Shown here one piece after another: positions 8,101-15,927 of a stretch of DNA of 32,627 nt. How positions within the stretch are numbered: position 1 is the stretch's first letter; every line of letters begins with the position of its first letter. The notes under the pieces were generated by a model. The model had not been told where the DNA came from and searched no databases. It was given only the letters and a program-made list of their open reading frames with translations. The translations under genes and the position numbers were made by a program. The stretch is from a virus. The DNA is taken from positions 1-32,627 of IMG/VR virus record IMGVR_UViG_3300002835_000669; one strand, 5' to 3'.

Positions 8101-8528
8101 ATTTCTCTATTTGTTTGATTTGTAAAAGTAAATGGTGTAGGATCAACATCTACTACCTTAGTCCTAACTTCCCATAAAGCTGTTTTTTTTCCTACGCTAA
8201 CATTAGCAGAATATGACTTACTAAAATCAGTTAATTGACCCGAAGTTGAGGGTATTCTTACGGATAATGTCTGATTATTAAATATAAAAACTGGAGATGC
8301 CTCTGTTGGGATTACATAGGATCCACCATTAACTGAAACTGATGCCCCAGTAGAAACTCTTACAAGTGCTCTATTGTTTATACCAGTGATTGTTACTTGA
8401 TTAGAAGTGAGTAAATTTCCTGGTATAGCGTCTGTTTGATTTGTAAAGGAGAAATCATTTGGGAAATCATCAATAGTTCCCCTATACGCATATTCAGAAG
8501 AACCGCCGTAAGAACCTAATAATGGCAT
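5139..8528 (-). CDS. Large adhesin-like virion protein with Ig-like repeats and a glycine-rich region (1129 aa)
   Basis: About seven Ig-like/BACON-like modules of 95-120 aa occupy residues ~20-800. Each tends to open with a P-F-(T/S)-F strand, has V-x-N-G-D-x-(I/L)-x-(L/V)-R in the middle, and ends with a (S/A)-T-W-x-V strand. Residues ~850-1060 form a glycine-rich region with several GGGG runs, reminiscent of polyglycine-II adhesin tips of phage receptor-binding proteins. The last ~70 residues (from T-W-D-N-V-I-D-T) are non-repetitive. This suggests a stalk plus a variable tip that contacts the host surface, but that is inference from composition. An ideal ribosome site AGGAGGT (8542-8536) fixes the ATG at 8528. 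The gene starts 17 bases after the 1874-aa gene and is probably cotranscribed with it. Confidence 0.65.
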   Translation of the reverse strand: MPLLGSYGGSSEYAYRGTIDDFPNDFSFTNQTDAIPGNLLTSNQVTITGINNRALVRVSTGASVSVNGGSYVIPTEASPVFIFNNQTLSVRIPSTSGQLTDFSKSYSANVSVGKKTALWEVRTKVVDVDPTPFTFTNQTNREIGVGYTSNEITVSGLESGFSFPADITSGSGQIIKNGGTGVPSVSVVNGDRIYLRLISPFEYSNFPTGSGTKTNSTTVRVGSYSTSWSVSSRDVDLFIDPFDFNDINNALVSSVYEAFSVNTSGIVTTITGADQGIPLVTAVTGCELRVEQPAAGGGFSIRRPFSTANAIVFNGDRLTARITTSGNFSETKVGIVTVSSFAGRFIVTTRPRPIDTIPDPFTFTDIPSQTRGSTVDSNEITLVGMSTFTDEGVASLTTGTNGGNAQFQVTRGTQVLRNYTGIGTYPVRNGDKIKLRITASSEPNITRTATFRVDGIDTNLVITGTTGFRDDVWSVTSAVRSCDITEFTLPTVSNAPRSTAQTTTFTVGGFQSDCGMVVSTNLGSLSVDGGQTFGNNLSVSPGTVVTLRVTSSASFGASTVATVTVSNSSTGVLPNKTYSATWTINTVQDTTPASVTISASPTSITIGQSTRLTWSSVNATEVVTSSGQGFSLTSTQLSGSNVPVTPTSLGNQTYSITVRSNPSASNAATSPTVSKSVTVSVTEDTTPDSFSLSPSSFTSQNKGAEVSATAQSSTNSSVSVSGLTANTTVSASISGQASGFTVNNGGRVTTANVKNGDVIRVFITNSSNQDTLVSGTLNIGTQSSSFTSRTTACSVPTNQKFYANNAVTVNFKAATVQPNSQSLNLYTSKIGGGTQARAGVTGAKAYTTTSIPSIPNGVTSIQVALVGGGGAGGNAKGGGAGGTVQATVPVSGGQSVTVEVAASGGPGNGASSRILVGGSEAVRALGGQSGNIGGAGGGGTITLGSGTVTPGGSSSGKTGGTTSPTGGTAGQPASGSNGGGGTGGGVIFTENPNGGINLTANNGQNNSNGNTGLGLQGSNGGGSGGSGFSNFPGLPPNTFATNSSSGRGGAAVFYQSSPSSAITWDNVIDTIVTAFNTYKRRPPSDTEMDTYTARFTGTTSVTLSSLDGEIRDSIIPVATSFTDSCGGTF

Positions 8529-8545
8529 CAGTTTTACCTCCTAAA

Positions 8546-11500
8546 TTATGAATACTGAGACTGTGAATAAAGAATAGTAAAGTCAGCGGATGGATTTCCT
8601 GTCGAATCTTTTCTAATTACAACATAAGTATACGAATCCAAACTATTCGCATTTCCTGATGTAATTGCAGATCCTCCATAATATTTTGGAGTTATAGAAA
8701 CACTATCAATTTTAACTGAGTTATTATAATATGGTGTAGCACCTTGAGTTGTTAGAACAGCAACTGTCATAGATTCACCCTTGCTCAAGAAACTTGTCAG
8801 TGCTAGTCCAACTCCACCTCTGAAGTTTAGCGACCAATTTCCGGCGGCATTATTTGTGAAGTAATAAACATTATTATCGCCAAGATCAATATTAACATCA
8901 GATCCTGTAGTTAATATTGAAGTGCTAATGGTTGCTTTTTCAATGATCTCATAAACTCTCAGAGAACCATTGAAGGCAGCACTTCCTTCAACATATAAAC
9001 CAAATCCTGCCCTAGCACTAGTAGTACCAACACCGACTGGTGTAGTTGTGTGAACACCAACTGCATCGCCTTCCCAAACATCTGAAACATTAAAGAGTCC
9101 AGATCCATCACCGTATATGACACCATTAACATTGAGTGCATAAGATGGGTTTGGTGTGGTATTAATCGCAACATTTCCAGAATTGTTTATATAGAATGAA
9201 CTGGTGGCACTTCCAACTTGTAGTAAGTAATTATTTGGACTTGTTACACCAATTCCAATTTTGTCAAATACTTGAACATTAGCATCCTTCTCAACACTAA
9301 TATATCCAAAGGGATACCAGTGATTCTTTCCAGTGAAGACCCATCCAATATTATCACCCGCTGTTGGATCTGATCTAAATGTTACATCGCCAGGGTTTGA
9401 TGAATCTGATGGAGTTGATATGCCAACAGTGTATTTTCTCGAAATTCTTGCATCACCTTGTAAGAATAGAGAATGAGATTCTATTCCCTTTGGAGAATTT
9501 GATGTGATCTTGTTATTAAAGATAACTGGTCCACCAAATTCTGAAATGATAGTCTTATCGGGCCCACCTTCAACTCTAATTGATCTACTTACTGAAACTT
9601 CTAGTGGTGAAATAACATCAAATCCAATGGAAGAATCTGTCTCTACAATTTCTTCCCCAGTTGTGGTAGGAATTGGAGTATCAAAGACTTCTTCTTGACC
9701 AGTTGAAGAATTAATTTTCTTATTTCCAATATAATAATCACCATCACTATTGATTCCATTGAAAACAATAGTTCCACCAGAATCTTTCTTAGATATTGAT
9801 AAGAGTTCTTCTTGATCGCTTATTTGCCTATCCTGCTTATCTGGGAATGCTGTTGAATAGTTTCCTGGTCCATATCCAACATATTCAAATGTATGTCCAG
9901 ATGCTCTTACGATTGTATTTCTTCTAAATTCAACTGGATAAACATTAATTCTCTTTACTACAGATCCAGTAACGTGAGTACCTCTTTTTGTTCCCAGAAT
10001 GCCTCTAAAGACTTTTATTGGAGAACCTAATGTGGTTGGAACTTGTCTAGAAATTCTCATAATTTCATCATCAATAATGAGGAAATCCCCAATATTAAAA
10101 TCATAATTTGTTAGGTTAGAGATGAAAACTTCATCTGTAGTTAAGTTAGAAATTTCTGTAGAAAGCGTTGCTGTTATGTTTCCATAAACAGTTATCATTC
10201 TACCATCAGTATTTTCATTATCTTGGTTTATAGAACCACTTCTAGAATTAAATCCTTCATAGTTCGCAACGATTGTTCCAGATGTTCCAACTACTGTTGC
10301 TGAAGTTCCAACATTAACAACGAATGTTGAAAGACCAACGATTCTATCAATAATAAATGAATTATTGAACAATGAATTATCAGCACCAGAAAGAATAACT
10401 CTATTATCCTTTCTTAAACCGTGAGCATTTGAAGTTATGACAGTAGCAATACCACTTACATTATCATATGTAAAGGTAGATACTGATTGTGATTTTCCTG
10501 TCAGTGCTATTTGAGATCTACTTAGAATGGAAGAACTAATTCCACCAGTCGCGGGAGAAGATATTGGGTTTACAGATACTGCTTGTATTATTTTTGGAGT
10601 AGTGGATGGTACTGAAGTAATTCTATAAACTCCATTATATTGAGAATAATTTTTATCTCTAATCCCACTTAAAGCAAAATTATCTCCAACATTATCATTA
10701 ATTTGTGCAATAGAAACAACACCTCTGAAGTGATTTGTGGTTGTTGCTATTCCAACGATCGCAAATGTATTTCCTATTCCATAGGAGTTTCCTCCATCCA
10801 TTATCTTAACATCTGTTATTTGTCCAGATCCATTAACAGTAACTCTTGCGGTTGCGTTTTCACCAGTTCCTCCACCAGTTTCACTTACCAGTTTTGCATT
10901 ATACAATACTTGGGTTGCACCTATGCCAGTTCCATAATTTGAACCGGAACTTACAATTGAAACACTAACTGCACGATTCAGTCCGTGATCAATTTTTGAA
11001 TAAAATGTATGAACTGTTCCCTGAGCGTTTGATACAATATTTGTAACTGCAATTCCTACACCAAAATCTTTTAGGTTTGATTCAAGTGTTTCTCTTGTAA
11101 GAGATGTGTGTGGATCATTAATAACTACTTGTCCAATCAAACTAGATACAGCACTAGATGCAGCTGGTTCTGGATCACCTATTGGTTCATCTCTGTTTGA
11201 TTGTGGATACAGATATTGGATTGGTTGTGAGAATTTAAGTGAACTAAATTCTTCCGCTGATGGTGAATTGGATGCGTTTACCAAGGTTAAGTGGTAAATA
11301 CCATCTTTCTCACCTTTAATATATTTTTGAGTTTCTTCTGCTTTGTATATTGAATAAATTCCACTCAATTTTCTTCTGGAAACTCTTGGTAATGACGTTG
11401 TTCTTAATGAAGTATCACTTGTGAATGTTCCTGGATTAGTTGTTAATTCATAGGCAAATTCTTTTCTAGAAATAATAGAAGTTACTGTAAACTTCCCATT

Positions 11501-14170
11501 GAACCCTTGGTTTTCAGATCCATCAGTATTAAGAGTGCTTCTAATGTTGTATAGTTCTACACTGTCACCGACTGAGAAATTGTGGGGAAGTTCCGTTCTT
11601 ATTGTCGCAAAATTTGAAGACCAAGTTGCATCCGCAACAAGTTTGAAATTTCTAAGTTCCGATAGATCAGAAAGATCGACCGTTAAGGTACTAAAATATT
11701 TTTGAATTTCTGTTGTTGTACTTCCGATAGTGGAATTTGATTCTTGGACGATAAATCCTTCTACAGGAGGTCTGGAAGTAATTGATGAGCTGGATGGAAT
11801 AACATATCTAACTCTATAAATCGTATCAAGTAGATTCCTTGTGTCTGGTTTTCTAATAATGAAAGTTCTTGGAGTCGCAGTACCTAGGTAACCAGTTCCG
11901 AATTGAACAAGTGCATTATAAATCGTGTTTACAGTAGGAGAAACATTTAAATACCACTGGTTAACAGAACTATCCCAAACAATTGGATGTCCAGATTCTC
12001 CAGGAATTTTATCGGATACTCTACTTACAACCTTCAGAACTCCACCTCTGTTGTTAATTTGAACTGCTCTATCATTCAAAGCATCATTAAAAGTTTGTGC
12101 TAATTTAATCTGACTTGAATTAGTGAAATCATCAGAAGTTGTGATTGCATAATAAACTTGATTTGGGGTAATTCCATCAGGCAGTTCTCCATTATCACTA
12201 ATTACCCTAATTTTTTCACCATTAATAAATGTATTTGTAGATTCTAGCGTAATAGTATATGTGCTTGTATTGATATTGTTTGAAGATCCCGATCTAGCGA
12301 CATAATTTATTTTTTCTCTTGTTGCCTCGCTACCAGTTCCCTGAGTGTTTGGTATAATAATTCTGGAAGAATATGTTGATGATATACCTGCAACTGGGAT
12401 ATTTACATTCAGAGTATCATTTCTTTTCGCACCAATTCTATATCCATCTATTATATAAGGTGGAATGACATTTTGGTTTGTTTCATTATAAAGATATAAT
12501 CTTGTGCTATTTGCAACTCCAACAGTGGTTAGAACGTCGATAGATCCAAATTCTGTTGTTATTTCTGTAGTATCTGGAATTCTTGGTGGTATAACGTGAG
12601 TTATGTATCCAACATCATCTCTTAAGAATGCTTCATCTCTAAATCCAGATGAGAATATGGATGTATTACCGAAGTTGGAGTTTGAGTTAGTGATTGAGAA
12701 ATCGCCGCCACTGTCAGCGTAAAAATGTTTTGCGTATCCGATAGCAAAAACGGAAACGATTTGAATGAATGAATTATTACTTGCTCTAATGTGCCAGTTT
12801 TCATATGATGGTCTATAAATTGCTCTGGAATCTGTATTTAAGTTTGAATTTCCTGGAGAGTTCTTTCCCTCATAAGTTCCAGTATCAGAATTATACTTTA
12901 TAAAGGCATTGGGATCTTTCTGTAAGCTGATTCCAGTAAATTGGGCAACAACCATAGACTTAAATCCTGTTGCCTTGGCACCATCTGCCCACATTCCACA
13001 CATACCAAATACGGATCTCAGAGATACGCTGTAAACATATGGTGATGCTGATGTTACAGTATCAACAACAACACTTGCAGTTGCTCCTCCCAATGATGTT
13101 GGTTGTGGATTTGATGGTGGATTTTGTACTTTATATTGTAATTCTGTTTCACCATTAACAGCAGATATTATAAATTGTCCATTGTAACCAGAAGGACCAA
13201 TCCCTTGTATTTGAATGGGAGTATCTACAGATAAATCTGGTATTGCTTCTGATAGAGTTGCAGTGATTACATTTGATGTAATTGCTCCATCACCAGCCTT
13301 AATTGAAGTAATTCCAACCTCAACTCCCTGAGAACCAACAATTCTATATTCATCAACTTTTGCTTGAATATCTATTGGGTTTGTTGGATAATCTGGGAAG
13401 ATTTCTCTTCCACTGGATTGTCCATATGCCAAACCAACTTTTTCATAATACATATCCAGATCTGTTCTGGTAGTTGAATATGTCTGGAATTCATCATCAA
13501 TAACAACTGGATTTACTCCATCTGCATATTCAAAAACAGTTAATTTATGGTGAGAAAAGTTAGGTACAAATAAGTTTGAAGTATAATCTTTAAAAGCAGT
13601 TCCTGATGGACTGGCATCAAAAACGCTGAAATTGTTCAGGAAACAAGCACCGGTTAATCTGAAGATAGCGGATCTTTCAATGTTAACATTTTCTGGATCT
13701 GGAACATATTTTGGTTTTACTTTTGTTTTTCTTAGGTCTATTCCAACAATAGAAACACCACGAGGAACAATTACTCCACCACGAATACTATTCAGTTTAT
13801 ATAATGCATTTCCTGTGGAATTGATATTGAAATTTGTATCTAAGTTAAACTCCGTGAAAAGATTGGACGTTGTGCCATCTCTTAGACGGAAGTTACTTGA
13901 ACCATCGGGAATCCAACCAGGTCTGTTATCAATGATGTGCTCACCTGGATATAGGAGAATAGTAGTTTTTTCAAACCTATCATTTCTATCCCCACCTTGA
14001 TAGGAAAATCTAGCAGCCTCTATCAGTGCTCTTTGGAGAGTTTTGAATGGTCTTGTTAATGAATTGCCCTTATTCTCTATACTATCTGTGGAGTCAATAC
14101 TTGAAGGATCAACGTAGAGTATTTCTCCCCTTGTGCTCTTTAGAAAATTATCTAATCTAGAAAGACCCAT
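8546..14170 (-). CDS. Very large fibre/baseplate-type structural protein with beta-helix N-terminus (1874 aa)
   Basis: The N-terminus (residues ~15-80) has Y-V-D-P-S-S then L-T-R-P-F-K-T-L-Q-R-A-L-I-E-A-A-R, the usual opening of pectate-lyase-like parallel beta-helix fibre proteins. A long beta-rich middle includes a Gly/Tyr module (about 10750-10965) also seen in the gp5-like protein. Residues ~1560-1740 carry fibre motifs of the I-G-I-G-V-T-S-P-x-x-x-L-x-V-G type. The final ~130 aa form a separate beta domain containing S-M-T-V-A-V-L-T-T-Q-G-A. The family is a known giant virion protein of T4-like cyanophages; which part of the tail it occupies is not settled by sequence. A late-promoter box GATAAATA lies 31 bases upstream of the ATG at 14170, and a hairpin insulates the gene from its neighbour. 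No enzyme motif seen. Confidence 0.7.
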   Translation of the reverse strand: MGLSRLDNFLKSTRGEILYVDPSSIDSTDSIENKGNSLTRPFKTLQRALIEAARFSYQGGDRNDRFEKTTILLYPGEHIIDNRPGWIPDGSSNFRLRDGTTSNLFTEFNLDTNFNINSTGNALYKLNSIRGGVIVPRGVSIVGIDLRKTKVKPKYVPDPENVNIERSAIFRLTGACFLNNFSVFDASPSGTAFKDYTSNLFVPNFSHHKLTVFEYADGVNPVVIDDEFQTYSTTRTDLDMYYEKVGLAYGQSSGREIFPDYPTNPIDIQAKVDEYRIVGSQGVEVGITSIKAGDGAITSNVITATLSEAIPDLSVDTPIQIQGIGPSGYNGQFIISAVNGETELQYKVQNPPSNPQPTSLGGATASVVVDTVTSASPYVYSVSLRSVFGMCGMWADGAKATGFKSMVVAQFTGISLQKDPNAFIKYNSDTGTYEGKNSPGNSNLNTDSRAIYRPSYENWHIRASNNSFIQIVSVFAIGYAKHFYADSGGDFSITNSNSNFGNTSIFSSGFRDEAFLRDDVGYITHVIPPRIPDTTEITTEFGSIDVLTTVGVANSTRLYLYNETNQNVIPPYIIDGYRIGAKRNDTLNVNIPVAGISSTYSSRIIIPNTQGTGSEATREKINYVARSGSSNNINTSTYTITLESTNTFINGEKIRVISDNGELPDGITPNQVYYAITTSDDFTNSSQIKLAQTFNDALNDRAVQINNRGGVLKVVSRVSDKIPGESGHPIVWDSSVNQWYLNVSPTVNTIYNALVQFGTGYLGTATPRTFIIRKPDTRNLLDTIYRVRYVIPSSSSITSRPPVEGFIVQESNSTIGSTTTEIQKYFSTLTVDLSDLSELRNFKLVADATWSSNFATIRTELPHNFSVGDSVELYNIRSTLNTDGSENQGFNGKFTVTSIISRKEFAYELTTNPGTFTSDTSLRTTSLPRVSRRKLSGIYSIYKAEETQKYIKGEKDGIYHLTLVNASNSPSAEEFSSLKFSQPIQYLYPQSNRDEPIGDPEPAASSAVSSLIGQVVINDPHTSLTRETLESNLKDFGVGIAVTNIVSNAQGTVHTFYSKIDHGLNRAVSVSIVSSGSNYGTGIGATQVLYNAKLVSETGGGTGENATARVTVNGSGQITDVKIMDGGNSYGIGNTFAIVGIATTTNHFRGVVSIAQINDNVGDNFALSGIRDKNYSQYNGVYRITSVPSTTPKIIQAVSVNPISSPATGGISSSILSRSQIALTGKSQSVSTFTYDNVSGIATVITSNAHGLRKDNRVILSGADNSLFNNSFIIDRIVGLSTFVVNVGTSATVVGTSGTIVANYEGFNSRSGSINQDNENTDGRMITVYGNITATLSTEISNLTTDEVFISNLTNYDFNIGDFLIIDDEIMRISRQVPTTLGSPIKVFRGILGTKRGTHVTGSVVKRINVYPVEFRRNTIVRASGHTFEYVGYGPGNYSTAFPDKQDRQISDQEELLSISKKDSGGTIVFNGINSDGDYYIGNKKINSSTGQEEVFDTPIPTTTGEEIVETDSSIGFDVISPLEVSVSRSIRVEGGPDKTIISEFGGPVIFNNKITSNSPKGIESHSLFLQGDARISRKYTVGISTPSDSSNPGDVTFRSDPTAGDNIGWVFTGKNHWYPFGYISVEKDANVQVFDKIGIGVTSPNNYLLQVGSATSSFYINNSGNVAINTTPNPSYALNVNGVIYGDGSGLFNVSDVWEGDAVGVHTTTPVGVGTTSARAGFGLYVEGSAAFNGSLRVYEIIEKATISTSILTTGSDVNIDLGDNNVYYFTNNAAGNWSLNFRGGVGLALTSFLSKGESMTVAVLTTQGATPYYNNSVKIDSVSITPKYYGGSAITSGNANSLDSYTYVVIRKDSTGNPSADFTILYSQSQYS

Positions 14171-14200
14171 TTTATTAACACTTGTAGTTCCGTTATAAGT

Positions 14201-14208
14201 TATTTATC
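14201..14208 (-). promoter_or_regulatory. T4-type late promoter GATAAATA
   Basis: The minus strand reads GATAAATA, matching the cyanophage late consensus NATAAATA. It sits 31 bases before the start of the 1874-aa gene and directly downstream of the hairpin that ends the Mom-like gene. It therefore probably begins a new late transcript for the giant structural genes. Confidence 0.65.
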
Positions 14209-14215
14209 AACAACG

Positions 14216-14239
14216 AAACCCCCGATTTCTCGGAGGTTT
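14216..14239 (-). terminator. Hairpin overlapping the Mom-like stop codon
   Basis: AAACCCCCGA (14216-14225) and TCGGAGGTTT (14230-14239) form a 10-bp stem with one G-T wobble and, on the minus strand, a GAAA tetraloop. The stem includes part of the Mom-like stop codon. The sequence after it (CGTTGTTG) is only modestly T-rich, so termination may be partial. It could also protect the 3' end of the transcript. Confidence 0.55.
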
Positions 14240-14858
14240 ACCATTGTTCCTTTTCCCATTTCAACCTTTTTTCAAGTTCTTTATCAAAGATCATCAAGTA
14301 CCTATGTTTTCTTGTTCTTTCTCTCCATTCACCTTCTTGCCCCTTTATAGGACCTCTAGAATGTTTAATAAATGATCCATCGGGTTGTTTAATCCAGAAG
14401 TCTGATTTCTTATCGGTCAGACCGTAGTATTGAAAATTGCAAGCTCTGTATATAACTCCAGTGTGGTGACCAGAGTCAGCGTAACTAAGAATAGCACGAA
14501 CTGAGGCATCTTTCTTAAATCTCCTAATGCAACGACTTACGAACCAGGATGTGATGTTGTATTCTTCTTTTTGTAAATCTGGGTGTATGCAAAGTCTGGA
14601 TAATTCATATATTCCCTCTTGTTGGTTTCTTTCTAAACCAAAAGCACCGACTGCTATTTCTGGGACGGGCAGGCCAGTAAAGACACAAGCACCCAGGCAA
14701 CCACCAACCCTAAGAATGTCAGAAACCGAGGATCTGAAAAGCCCATAGTTGAAACCAGATTTAAAATCTTTAGATTCGTCTTTAAGATAATGATGGGTAT
14801 AAAGAAGATGTTTGATGTCTTCCTTACCTACCCTATCTATGTAAAAATCTGATTTCAT
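14238..14858 (-). CDS. Mom-like DNA adenine-modification protein (GNAT fold), 206 aa
   Basis: The core matches phage Mu Mom-type proteins of the GNAT superfamily. Residues ~80-115 contain Y-E-L-S-R-L-C-I-H-P followed by N-I-T-S-W-F-V-S-R-C-I-R. Residues ~120-146 contain S-Y-A-D-x-G-H-H-T-G-V-I-Y-R-A-x-N-F-x-Y-Y-G. A basic R-K-H-R-Y-L-M-I-F-D-K end is at ~180-192. Mu Mom converts adenines in phage DNA to a carbamoylmethyl-type modified base and protects them from restriction; the same role is inferred here. The gene sits in a late-transcribed stretch, which fits the late expression of Mu mom, and ends in a hairpin that separates it from the giant fibre gene. An N-acetyltransferase acting on another substrate is the alternative. 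Start at ATG 14858, 10 bases after the preceding small gene. Confidence 0.68.
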   Translation of the reverse strand: MKSDFYIDRVGKEDIKHLLYTHHYLKDESKDFKSGFNYGLFRSSVSDILRVGGCLGACVFTGLPVPEIAVGAFGLERNQQEGIYELSRLCIHPDLQKEEYNITSWFVSRCIRRFKKDASVRAILSYADSGHHTGVIYRACNFQYYGLTDKKSDFWIKQPDGSFIKHSRGPIKGQEGEWRERTRKHRYLMIFDKELEKRLKWEKEQW

Positions 14859-14868
14859 TTAAGTATTT

Positions 14869-15042
14869 TTACTCACTTTGTTTGCATTCTAACATATATT
14901 CTACGGTAGTTGCAACATCATTCATTGCATCACGAAGAAATGGTTGTTGTCCCGATTCTTGCCTGACAATTGGGCGAGAATTGTCAGTGAGAGTCCATCG
15001 CCACTGTTTCATTGATTCACAATACCAAAGATTGATTTTCAT
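14869..15042 (-). CDS. Small conserved-type phage protein (57 aa)
   Basis: A 57-residue reading frame from ATG 15042 begins M-K-I-N-L-W-Y-C-E-S and continues with Q-W-R-W-T-L-T. It has an E-S-G-Q-Q-P turn and a C-terminal helix, R-D-A-M-N-D-V-A-T-T-V-E-Y-M. The pattern (short aromatic-rich beta hairpin plus one helix) resembles a small protein often found in marine T4-like phages, as I recall it; its function is unknown. It lies between a 2OG oxygenase (12 bases upstream) and the Mom-like gene (10 bases downstream), all on the same strand and apparently in one transcript. Confidence 0.65.
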   Translation of the reverse strand: MKINLWYCESMKQWRWTLTDNSRPIVRQESGQQPFLRDAMNDVATTVEYMLECKQSE

Positions 15043-15054
15043 TTTTATAAATTT

Positions 15055-15681
15055 TTAATTTGAATGATTTACGTTAGAATGACCCATAAATTGAGACATG
15101 CAAACTCTACCCAATTTTTTTCCCATATCTTCTGGATTCATTTTTACTTCAGAAACTTCATGATCAACACATGAAGGGAAAAGTATAAGTGAATTGTCTT
15201 CTACTTCTATTTTTAAATTGAAGTTTGGAAAAATTAAATCACCACCAGAAAATTTTTTAGGTTTTTTGAAAAACCAAGTCAAGCAAGTAAATGATGAAAT
15301 GTCGTAATGTTTTTTATAGTGATCTGAATTTTCATAATATGAAATTAACGTAGTATCCCAATTGATACATCGTAAACTATTATTAAAAATCCCAAAATCA
15401 TATTCATTTATTATGTTTACGATTGTCAAAAAAAGATTTCTGTTTATAGTTAAAATATTTGAAGTATTTCTGTCCAAATATAGATTATCTAAAAAAATTC
15501 CTTTGTTCTGTTTTAGGATAATTCCATCCTGAATTGCTGTTCCAGTTTTTTCTGGACCATCTATTATACGATAATTTAGGATAAATTCTAGTTCTTCCCA
15601 TATTAATTTTAATTCTTCATCTGAATAAAAATCAAAAATTCTAATATATGGAAATGGATCAGTATGAATATCAATTTCCAT
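15055..15681 (-). CDS. 2-oxoglutarate/Fe(II)-dependent oxygenase, P4H-like (208 aa)
   Basis: Iron ligands are visible: H-Y-D within K-K-H-Y-D-I-S near residue 125, a distal His in C-V-D-H-E-V near residue 172, and G-R-V-C-M-S near residue 195 with the 2-oxoglutarate-binding Arg. The F-S-G-G-D-L-I-F-P strand and the L-I-L-F-P-S strand complete the double-stranded beta-helix. The N-terminal F-P-Y-I-R-I-F-D-F-Y opening is typical of the family. Its start overlaps the last 11 bases of the 53-aa gene upstream, indicating translational coupling. It is strikingly AT-rich (about 20-32% GC in lines counted by hand), lower than nearby genes, suggesting recent acquisition. Substrate unknown; peptidyl-proline or a small metabolite are the usual options. 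Confidence 0.78.
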   Translation of the reverse strand: MEIDIHTDPFPYIRIFDFYSDEELKLIWEELEFILNYRIIDGPEKTGTAIQDGIILKQNKGIFLDNLYLDRNTSNILTINRNLFLTIVNIINEYDFGIFNNSLRCINWDTTLISYYENSDHYKKHYDISSFTCLTWFFKKPKKFSGGDLIFPNFNLKIEVEDNSLILFPSCVDHEVSEVKMNPEDMGKKLGRVCMSQFMGHSNVNHSN

Positions 15682-15832
15682 GTTTGAAATATTCTAACTC
15701 AATCCAGTTAAGAAGTGTTTGGTAATCAGTGACTGAAAAATTTGAAGAACTGGTATCCTCCTTAAGTTTTTGAACATAATATTCAAGTGCTTCAATGACC
15801 ATTTGGCGGTCTGTTTGTGAAATAAGTGACAT
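15671..15832 (-). CDS. Small hypothetical protein (53 aa)
   Basis: An ATG at 15832 opens a 53-residue frame beginning M-S-L-I-S-Q-T-D-R-Q-M-V-I-E-A-L-E-Y-Y. It is mostly helical with alternating charged and hydrophobic residues. It is coupled to the downstream 2OG oxygenase: the ATG of that gene lies inside the last codons of this one, with an 11-base overlap. It follows the tRNA by 22 bases. No ribosome site is obvious. I do not recognise the family. Confidence 0.55.
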   Translation of the reverse strand: MSLISQTDRQMVIEALEYYVQKLKEDTSSSNFSVTDYQTLLNWIELEYFKHGN

Positions 15833-15854
15833 TTTGGAGTTTTATGGAACTCAG

Positions 15855-15926
15855 AGCCCCCGATCTGATTCGAACAGACGACCAATGGTTTACAAAACCA
15901 TTGCTCTACCACTGAGCTACAAGGGC
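15855..15926 (-). tRNA. tRNA-Thr (anticodon UGU)
   Basis: The minus strand folds into a complete 72-nt cloverleaf. The acceptor is GCCCTTG paired with CGGGGGC (two G-T wobbles), with a GCTC/GAGC D stem. The anticodon arm ATGGT-TTTGTAA-ACCAT has TGT at the centre, and the T arm GTCTG-TTCGAAT-CAGAT carries the invariant TTCGAAT. The discriminator base is T, and CCA is not encoded. UGU reads ACA (and ACG by wobble), codons favoured in AT-rich genes. It begins one base after the stop codon of the 89-aa gene, so it is probably processed from the same late transcript. Confidence 0.93.
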
Positions 15927-15927
15927 A

